A DNA stretch of 64,000 bases from an uncultured Candidatus Binatia bacterium (GTDB lineage: Bacteria; Desulfobacterota; Binatia; Bin18): assembly GCA_958296235.1 (NCBI GenBank), contig OY282457.1, positions 2,359,684 to 2,423,683 on the forward strand. The letters run 5' to 3'. How positions within the stretch are numbered: the first letter of the stretch is position 1; each line of letters opens with the position of its first letter. The translations under genes were made by a program, and so were the position numbers. Shown here piece after piece: positions 59,244 through 64,000 of the stretch. Under the pieces are notes generated by a model. That model saw only the letters and a program-made list of their open reading frames with translations. It had not been told where the DNA came from and did no database searches.

Positions 59244-59857
59244 CAGGATATGCTGAAGTTCCCCGGCTCGGTATCGGTGGACCGGTCGGCTCAGGAAAGA
59301 CCGCGCTGATTGAACATGTGGTGCCGTATCTTCAGCGCCAGGGGAAGCAGGTCGCGGTTATCACCAATGATATTCTGACCCAGGAGGACGCCCAACGCCT
59401 GCGGAACCGGGGCTTCCTCTCCCCGGACCGCATTGTCGGCGTTGAGACCGGCGCCTGCCCGCACACGGTCATTCGCGAAGATCCGACCATGAATCTGGAA
59501 GCGGTCCGGCAGCTGGAGGAACAGTTCCCCGCCCTGGACCTCATTATCTTAGAGAGTGGCGGAGACAATCTGGCGTCAACATATTCTCCAGAACTCGCCG
59601 ACGCCTTTGTTTTCGTCATTGACGTGGCCGGGGGCGACGACATTCCACGCAAGCGGGGGCTGGGCGTTACCCGCTCAGACCTGCTGGTCATAAACAAGGT
59701 CGATCTCGCCCCCTATGTTGGCGCAAATCTTGAGGCGATGACTCAGGATGCCCATCACGCCCGTGGTCCGCGGCCCGTTCTGCTGACCAACTGTAAAACA
59801 GGGCTGGGGATTCAAGACGTGGGCGAGTGGATTGAACGCGAGTTACTCTTTGTCTAG
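59240..59857 (+). CDS. ureG: Urease accessory GTPase UreG
   Basis: The 205-residue product is a SIMIBI GTPase that drives nickel insertion: P-loop [30 protein letters not shown], the nickel-binding Cys-Pro-His in [38 protein letters not shown], and guanine-specificity [15 protein letters not shown]. All motifs are intact. It is coupled to ureB by a four-base overlap. It works in complex with UreD, UreF and UreE, all encoded directly downstream. Confidence 0.97.
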   Translation: MTGYAEVPRLGIGGPVGSGKTALIEHVVPYLQRQGKQVAVITNDILTQEDAQRLRNRGFLSPDRIVGVETGACPHTVIREDPTMNLEAVRQLEEQFPALDLIILESGGDNLASTYSPELADAFVFVIDVAGGDDIPRKRGLGVTRSDLLVINKVDLAPYVGANLEAMTQDAHHARGPRPVLLTNCKTGLGIQDVGEWIERELLFV

Positions 59858-60821
59858 CCTCCCCCCCAGGCCAGTGTCTGAGCCTGACGCCTCTCGGTCG
59901 GGCCGCTCTTTTGAGGCCGCTTTCTGGCCCCAGTCGTTTCAGCCCTATCTGTCTGATGCGCTCGATCAACGCCCGGCCGGTTCAACCGGAAAGTCGGGCG
60001 CGTGCAAGCTGATCTTTGCCGTCGCACGGTCCGGCAAGACCCGTCTTCAGCGTTCGTTTGTTTCCCATCCTTTCCATCTGACCCGGCCCTGGTATTTGGA
60101 CCCGGCCCTACCTGGCATGGCGGTGGTGTATGTCCAAACACCGGCGGGCGGCCTGATTCAGGGCGATCGGGCAACCCTCCAGTTCGATCTGGGCGACATG
60201 GCTCAAGTCCATATTACCAATCAGGCCGCAGAGAAGATCCACTCCATGACGGCCAACTGTGCACTGCAAAGCGTGTCGTTTGTTTTGGGTGCGGGAGCCT
60301 ATGCAGAATACTCTCCCGAACCGGTTATTCTCTTTCCGCGCGCGCGTTTCGGCCAACATCTGCGCGTCCAACTCGGCCGGAAGGCGACTTTTTTCTTTTC
60401 CGAAATTTTTCTCATCCGGGGGGATGTGACCCTGGAGCCGTTTGAAGCGCTCTCGACCAGCCTGGCGGTCACTGACGAGGCCGGCGATCCCCTTATGCGA
60501 GAACACGGCGTCGCCCTGCCACTCCAGCAGCGCCTCACCGGTCCTGGCGTCCTGGACCGCTATCATGTCTGGGGTCAAGCCGTCCTCGTCGGCCGAGCGG
60601 TGACTGAGGGCTGGGCACGAAAAATCCAGGGGGAGATCCAAGAGGACGTATTCCCTGACACCATTCTCGTGGCCGGGACAACCGTCCTCCCAGGGAAATA
60701 TGGGGTCTGCGTGAAAGTAGCAGGGACACAGGTTCCAGCGGTTCGGCGGGCATTACGCCGCGCCTGGCAAGGACTGCGGCTGCGCCACCTGGGGGTTCCC
60801 GCGCCAGACCTGCCAAAATAA
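59832..60821 (+). CDS. ureD: Urease accessory protein UreD (UreH)
   Basis: The product of up to 329 residues is the scaffold that brings UreF and UreG to apo-urease. [40 protein letters not shown] (with the conserved Thr-x-Gln-Ala-Ala-x-Lys pattern) and [20 protein letters not shown] are UreD hallmarks. The start is uncertain: TTG 59832 overlaps ureG by 26 bases, GTG 59874 gives a protein 14 residues shorter, and neither has a clear ribosome site. The gene order ureG-ureD-ureE-ureF is not the classical one. Confidence 0.92.
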   Translation: MNASYSLSSLPPRPVSEPDASRSGRSFEAAFWPQSFQPYLSDALDQRPAGSTGKSGACKLIFAVARSGKTRLQRSFVSHPFHLTRPWYLDPALPGMAVVYVQTPAGGLIQGDRATLQFDLGDMAQVHITNQAAEKIHSMTANCALQSVSFVLGAGAYAEYSPEPVILFPRARFGQHLRVQLGRKATFFFSEIFLIRGDVTLEPFEALSTSLAVTDEAGDPLMREHGVALPLQQRLTGPGVLDRYHVWGQAVLVGRAVTEGWARKIQGEIQEDVFPDTILVAGTTVLPGKYGVCVKVAGTQVPAVRRALRRAWQGLRLRHLGVPAPDLPK

Positions 60822-60839
60822 GGATCAAGGGAAGACAGC

Positions 60840-61367
60840 ATGCTGCGCATCAGTCACCGCCTGGGGAATATCCATCATGATTCGGACCTGGCCGCTCAGG
60901 TCACGCAGTGGGAGCATACGCGCCAACTGGAGGAAGTGACCCTGAACGAACGGGAGGCGCAGAAGAGTCGGCTCCGCCTCCAGACCTCGACAGGTCAGGA
61001 GCTGGGCCTCGTCCTGCCCCGTGGCACACAGATAGCGGATGGGGACGTCTTTGCCTTCACCGATAGGGAAGGGGGCTTGTTAGTCCACCTCGCTCTTCAA
61101 GAGGTCATGGTGCTGACGCTTCGCCCAGGCCTGCCCTTGGGCGAGCAACACCACTGGCTCGTTCGCCTGGGTCACGTCCTGGGCAACCAACACTGGCCAA
61201 TCGCGAGCGTCAACGACGCGGTGCTGGTGCCGGTCACACTCGACCGAGCGGTGATGGAAACCGTTCTGCGTACCCATCATCTCCTGGATCAATTTACGGT
61301 TCGGTATGAGCGGCGTTCCTGGCCAAAAGCAGCCCAGAGCACGAAGAGTAAACGGGTCCTCCAATAG
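60840..61367 (+). CDS. ureE: Urease accessory nickel metallochaperone UreE
   Basis: The 175-residue product has the UreE N-terminal peptide-binding domain (SRLRLQTSTGQELGLVLPRG) and the C-terminal metal-binding domain with RLGHVLGNQHWPIASVNDAV, where the conserved His binds Ni2+ at the dimer interface. It lacks the poly-His tail of Klebsiella UreE. Its last residues (SKRVLQ) come from a left arm of the palindromic element, in a different phase from the DTFPL-coding copies. ATG 60840 is 18 bp after ureD. Confidence 0.93.
   Translation: MLRISHRLGNIHHDSDLAAQVTQWEHTRQLEEVTLNEREAQKSRLRLQTSTGQELGLVLPRGTQIADGDVFAFTDREGGLLVHLALQEVMVLTLRPGLPLGEQHHWLVRLGHVLGNQHWPIASVNDAVLVPVTLDRAVMETVLRTHHLLDQFTVRYERRSWPKAAQSTKSKRVLQ
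61343..61365 (+). repeat. Left arm of the DTFPL palindromic element at the end of ureE
   Basis: GAAGAGTAAACGGGTCCTCC matches the left arm and the adjoining CCTCCAAT centre seen in the cytochrome and gspJ copies. It supplies the last codons and the stop of ureE. A right arm is not convincing. Confidence 0.45.
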
Positions 61368-61404
61368 AGAAAAACCGTTGGGTGATGTCTCAGTTTGCAT
61401 TTTC

Positions 61405-61440
61405 CCCCTCACCCCAACCCTCTCCCTCCAGGGGAGAGGG
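61405..61440. repeat. REP-like palindrome between ureE and ureF
   Basis: CCCTCTCCCTCCAGGGGAGAGGG is a near-perfect hairpin and belongs to the same family as the copies at 1946-1991 and 2293-2350. It may modulate the ureE-ureF transcript. Confidence 0.6.
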
Positions 61441-61470
61441 AGCAGACAACCGCTGACACATTGACGCTTT

Positions 61471-62154
61471 ATGGACGACGAAGCATTCATAGCGGCATTA
61501 CAGCTGACCGACTCATTCTTTCCCTCTGGAGTCGTCACCCTGTCTCACGGCCTGGAAACCTTTCTCAGTGACCAGGCCGCGGCCATTGACCTGTCTCAGC
61601 TCCTTCACGATTATCTCGAAAGGAAAATTGCTCCGTGTGATCTGGTTGCCTATGCGCACGCGTATCGCGCCGCAGCACAGGGAGACGCTGAGCGCTTGCA
61701 TCAGATCGATCGCTACCTGGATGTTTCGCTCCTGCCCCAAGAGCTGCGGCAGGGCTCAGCGCGTTCGGGCCGGGGAACTCTGGAAACCCTGCGGCGCGGA
61801 GTCGAGGAGCCGCTCTTCCAGACCTTTCTGGCTGGCGTCGACGCCGGCAGGAGTAGCGGGCATCTCCCTATTTGTCTGGGTCTCTTACACCGTCTATGGC
61901 GTATCCCCCAACGCAGAGGCGGGTGTATGCTGCTGTACGCTTTCATGGTGAATTTTCTGAGCGCCGCCATCCGCCTGGGCTGTCTTGGGCACCGGGAGGC
62001 CCAAGGGCTGCTCATTCGTTTCCGGCCGCAGGTGAGGCCACTGGTGGAGCGGGCGCTGGACAGCCCACTGGAAGAAATCGGAAGTTTTGCGCCGCTCGCC
62101 GATATCAGAGCCATGCAGCACGCCCATTTATCTGTCCGACTTTTTAGTAGCTAG
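61471..62154 (+). CDS. ureF: Urease accessory protein UreF
   Basis: The 227-residue all-helical product matches UreF: LQLTDSFFPSGVVTLSHGLE at the start, GLLIRFRPQVRPLVERALDS and the terminal FAPLADIRAMQHAHLSVRLF. UreF acts as GTPase checkpoint in the UreD-UreF-UreG complex. A basic insertion around LLHRLWRIPQRRGGCM replaces part of the usual central helix; that segment is near the family's Gly-rich loop, so its activity should not be taken for granted. It is separated from ureE by a 103-bp gap holding a REP-like palindrome. It is the last gene of the unit. Confidence 0.9.
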   Translation: MDDEAFIAALQLTDSFFPSGVVTLSHGLETFLSDQAAAIDLSQLLHDYLERKIAPCDLVAYAHAYRAAAQGDAERLHQIDRYLDVSLLPQELRQGSARSGRGTLETLRRGVEEPLFQTFLAGVDAGRSSGHLPICLGLLHRLWRIPQRRGGCMLLYAFMVNFLSAAIRLGCLGHREAQGLLIRFRPQVRPLVERALDSPLEEIGSFAPLADIRAMQHAHLSVRLFSS

Positions 62155-62217
62155 GGCCTGTCCAGAGGCTTGTCTGGAGGCCGGACTATGGGGTAGTATC
62201 CCCCCGTATTTTTCTGC

Positions 62218-62291
62218 GCCCCCGTAGCTCAGGAGGATAGAGCGCCGGATTCCTAATCCGGGTGTCGTGCGTTCGAATCGCGCCGGGGGCA
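62218..62291 (+). tRNA. tRNA-Arg (anticodon CCU)
   Basis: A complete cloverleaf of 74 nt: acceptor GCCCCCG (62218-62224) with CGGGGGC (62284-62290), D stem GCTC/GAGC, anticodon stem CCGGA/TCCGG around TTCCTAA with anticodon CCU at 62252-62254, and T arm with TTCGAAT. The discriminator is A 62291 and CCA is not encoded. It reads AGG codons. The sequence upstream (62155-62217) and downstream to 62450 shows no gene. Confidence 0.95.
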
Positions 62292-62450
62292 GTTTAATGA
62301 GCGGGCGTATGCGGGTTGCCGCAAAGCGGGTGGTAATTGTCTGGTCCGTATTCTGCCTATTTAGCGTATGAGATCTTTATTATTTCCTCGGAGAGGACTA
62401 GAATCTCTGCTGTTCTCATGCTCCTAGTGTAAGGACTAAGGGAGGACGCC

Positions 62451-62747
62451 ATGACATTCAAAGAAGGGGAGCGGGTTCTAATACCTTGCGACGCGCAGCC
62501 TGGGGCCTTCTCAACCGAGTATCTCGTGAATATCACAATGGACGATGGAGTCCTCTCGGGCTTTGTCCGTAAAGAGTTCGTCCTTGTGGAGGAGGACGCT
62601 CCCTCATATGTCGAAGGTCGAATAGTAAAGATCGAGCCAACAGCGGTTGTCGTTCGATTACCTGGTTCGTTTTTCACAGTCGCTGCTGGAACAGCAGAAC
62701 TGACCCCAGAATGGGCTGAGGCAAATCTTGCGACCGCCACTGCATGA
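62451..62747 (+). CDS. Small hypothetical protein upstream of the dCTP deaminase-like gene
   Basis: The 98-residue product is all-beta by pattern: FKEGERVLIPCDAQPGAFST, YLVNITMDDGVLSGFVRKEF and VEGRIVKIEPTAVVVRLPGS look like two or three SH3-like or Tudor-like strands. No family can be named. ATG 62451 has GGGAGGACGCC upstream. Its stop is adjacent to the start region of the next gene, so the two are probably co-transcribed and may function together. Confidence 0.65.
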   Translation: MTFKEGERVLIPCDAQPGAFSTEYLVNITMDDGVLSGFVRKEFVLVEEDAPSYVEGRIVKIEPTAVVVRLPGSFFTVAAGTAELTPEWAEANLATATA

Positions 62748-62777
62748 ATGGGTGCGAGTGGCTGGGCCGAGAGTAGT

Positions 62778-63374
62778 ATGATCCTATCTCAGCCAGAAAT
62801 ACGAAAAGCATTAGCGGACGGCCATATTGGTTTTGATCCCCCTCTGGAGGCAAAACAGTGGGGACATGCCGGCGTCGATTTACGACTTGGATTCCGGTTC
62901 ACCAAGCTACGTGATATCGGGAATATCAAAGTGCCAGTTGCAGAAGGCTTGAAAGAGATCAGCCGGCTGAGGCCATGGGATTCTAAAGAGCTGAAGGAAT
63001 TCGATGAGCTTGGGAAACGTGAGACGTATACTATAGACCCAGGCGAGTTTGTTCTCAGCATGACCTACGAAACGGTCAAAATTCCCAAAAACATGATCGC
63101 CCTTATTGAGGGCCGGAGCACGTATGCTCGCGTCGGGCTTAGTATGCATCAAACCGCTCCATGGATTCAGCCCGGCTTCGATGGTCCTATCATTCTTGAG
63201 ATGATGAATAATGGACCGTTTCATATCGAATTGACCCCGAAAGATGATCGCCCGTGTCAACTCACTTTCTTCCAACTGACCTCGGAGTTGAGTGAAGATC
63301 TCGCCTATGGAGCGCAGCCCGCCGATGTCTATCAACATCAGAGGCAGCCATTCCCACAACAAAAGGATCGATAA
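62778..63374 (+). CDS. dcd: dCTP deaminase/dUTPase-family protein
   Basis: The 198-residue product has the trimeric DCD fold motifs: ILSQPEIRKALADGHIGFDP at the front, HAGVDLRLGFRFTKL, then EGRSTYARVGLSMHQTAPWI with the catalytic glutamate region, QPGFDGPIILEMMNNGP, and CQLTFFQLTSELSEDLAYG. DCD converts dCTP to dUTP; bifunctional forms go on to dUMP, and dedicated deaminases deplete dCTP in anti-phage defence. Around the middle it has a longer insert (VAEGLKEISRLRPWDSKELK) than housekeeping Dcd. ATG 62778 matches family N termini (MILSQPEI). A housekeeping or defence role cannot be told apart here. Confidence 0.88.
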   Translation: MILSQPEIRKALADGHIGFDPPLEAKQWGHAGVDLRLGFRFTKLRDIGNIKVPVAEGLKEISRLRPWDSKELKEFDELGKRETYTIDPGEFVLSMTYETVKIPKNMIALIEGRSTYARVGLSMHQTAPWIQPGFDGPIILEMMNNGPFHIELTPKDDRPCQLTFFQLTSELSEDLAYGAQPADVYQHQRQPFPQQKDR

Positions 63375-63383
63375 TTAGTACTA

Positions 63384-64000
63384 ATGCGTGAAAGTCGGCG
63401 GATGCGGGAGGTCCAGACGCCGATCATTCCGGTGATTGCTGAACTCATCCGCGCGCACCCCGGGACGGTTTCTCTGGGCCAAGGCGTGGCCTACTACGGC
63501 CCGCCGCCTGAGGCGCTCGAAGCGGTCCAGCAGTTTCAGGCCGACCCGGCCAACCATAAATACACCCTCGTCCAGGGTATTGACCCGCTCTTGGAGGTGA
63601 TTCGCCACAAGCTGCTGGAGGAGAACGGTATCGCCCTGGCTGAAACGCAGCGTATCGTCGTGACGGCCGGGGGCAATATGGCGTTTATGAATGCGCTGCT
63701 GGCAATCGCCGACCCGGGCGATCAAATTATTTTGCAACTGCCGTATTACTTCAACCATGAGATGGCAATCAGCATGGTCAATTGCGAGGCCGTGTGCGTG
63801 CCGACCGACGCGCGCTATCAGCTTCAACTCGATGCGATCAGAAACGCGATTACCGACCGCACGCGCGCCATTGTGACCATATCGCCCAATAACCCCGCTG
63901 GTGTGGTGTATGCCGAGTCAGACCTGCGGGCGGTGAATGCCCTCTGTCGGGAGGCCGGCCTGTATCACATCAGCGACGAAGCCTATGAGTATTTCACCTA
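63384..64000 (+). CDS. Class I/II aminotransferase, N-terminal part (runs off right edge)
   Basis: The first 205 residues of a fold-type I PLP enzyme are visible: VSLGQGVAYYGPPPEALEAV, NHKYTLVQGIDPLLEVIRHK, RIVVTAGGNMAFMNALLAIA (PLP phosphate region), IILQLPYYFNHEMAISMVNC, and IVTISPNNPAGVVYAESDLR with the conserved Asn-Pro-Ala-Gly. The PLP lysine lies beyond the edge. It resembles the aspartate/alanine/kynurenine aminotransferase group; the amino acid is not predictable. ATG 63384 is nine bases after the dcd-like stop, so the two may share a transcript. Confidence 0.92.
   Translation, partial: MRESRRMREVQTPIIPVIAELIRAHPGTVSLGQGVAYYGPPPEALEAVQQFQADPANHKYTLVQGIDPLLEVIRHKLLEENGIALAETQRIVVTAGGNMAFMNALLAIADPGDQIILQLPYYFNHEMAISMVNCEAVCVPTDARYQLQLDAIRNAITDRTRAIVTISPNNPAGVVYAESDLRAVNALCREAGLYHISDEAYEYFT

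Overview
The window looks like a chromosomal stretch of a Gram-negative, mostly heterotrophic and respiratory bacterium of moderately high GC. An outer membrane is implied by a BamD-like lipoprotein, a porin and type II pseudopilins. The gene mix (LLM-class flavin oxidoreductases, acyl-CoA dehydrogenase and thiolase, multihaem cytochromes, a complete urea uptake and urease set, many REP-like palindromes) fits an uncultured deltaproteobacterial-grade or Tectomicrobia/Binatota-like lineage. That placement is inference: there is no rRNA or other marker here that would settle it.

Layout. 0-1.6 kb: arsenite permease ACR3 (cut by the left edge) and a GST-fold protein with a cysteine-rich tail. 1.8-2.4 kb: a small RNA candidate and interspersed repeats. 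2.4-6.4 kb: mgtE and ppk, divergent around a 66-bp tandem repeat. 6.5-14.5 kb: a small membrane protein, a BamD-like lipoprotein, then a sulfur-assimilation cluster (E1-like protein, CysO-like carrier, CysM-like synthase, second E1-like protein, CysD, CysN/C fusion). 14.6-26 kb: PhoX-like protein, two c-type cytochromes, aspS, an SDR, a VOC protein, a BrnT/BrnA toxin-antitoxin pair, pfkA and a nuclease with an internal triplication. 26-33 kb: two LLM oxidoreductases, two solute-binding paralogues, a phosphatase/sulfatase-superfamily protein, a class II aldolase and an acyl-CoA dehydrogenase. 33-36.1 kb: pseudopilin genes gspH, I, J, K. 36.2-43 kb: a defence island made of a type IIG/ISP-like restriction-modification gene broken by an in-frame amber codon, then an AT-richer block encoding a PD-(D/E)xK nuclease, a multiubiquitin-type Ubl, a DUF6791/ThiF E1-like protein, a DUF6527 protein and a DUF5131 protein. 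43.1-49.2 kb: a thiolase, a second copy of the small RNA, and a redox cluster (NirB-like/BFD/membrane fusion, 11-haem cytochrome, Tll0287-like haem lipoprotein). 49.2-62.2 kb: a divergent urea regulon, with porin-urtABCDE-ureA-ureC on the minus strand and ureB-ureG-ureD-ureE-ureF on the plus strand, so the structural gene ureB is separated from ureA and ureC. 62.2-64 kb: tRNA-Arg(CCU), a hypothetical gene, a dCTP deaminase-like gene and an aminotransferase cut by the right edge.

The main hunt results are: (1) a family of about 55-60 bp imperfect palindromes that sit inside protein-coding genes and are read in the same phase, giving a recurring peptide ending in DTFPL, reminiscent of Rickettsia palindromic elements; (2) two paralogous minus-strand small RNAs with C-rich loops, supported by compensatory base changes, intrinsic terminators and sigma-70-like promoters; (3) two E1-like proteins around a CysO/CysM pair with complementary defects, one with the nucleotide-binding loop but no N-terminal arginine segment and the other the reverse, suggesting a heterodimeric E1-like enzyme; (4) a ubiquitin-like conjugation operon led by a nuclease; (5) the split urease locus.
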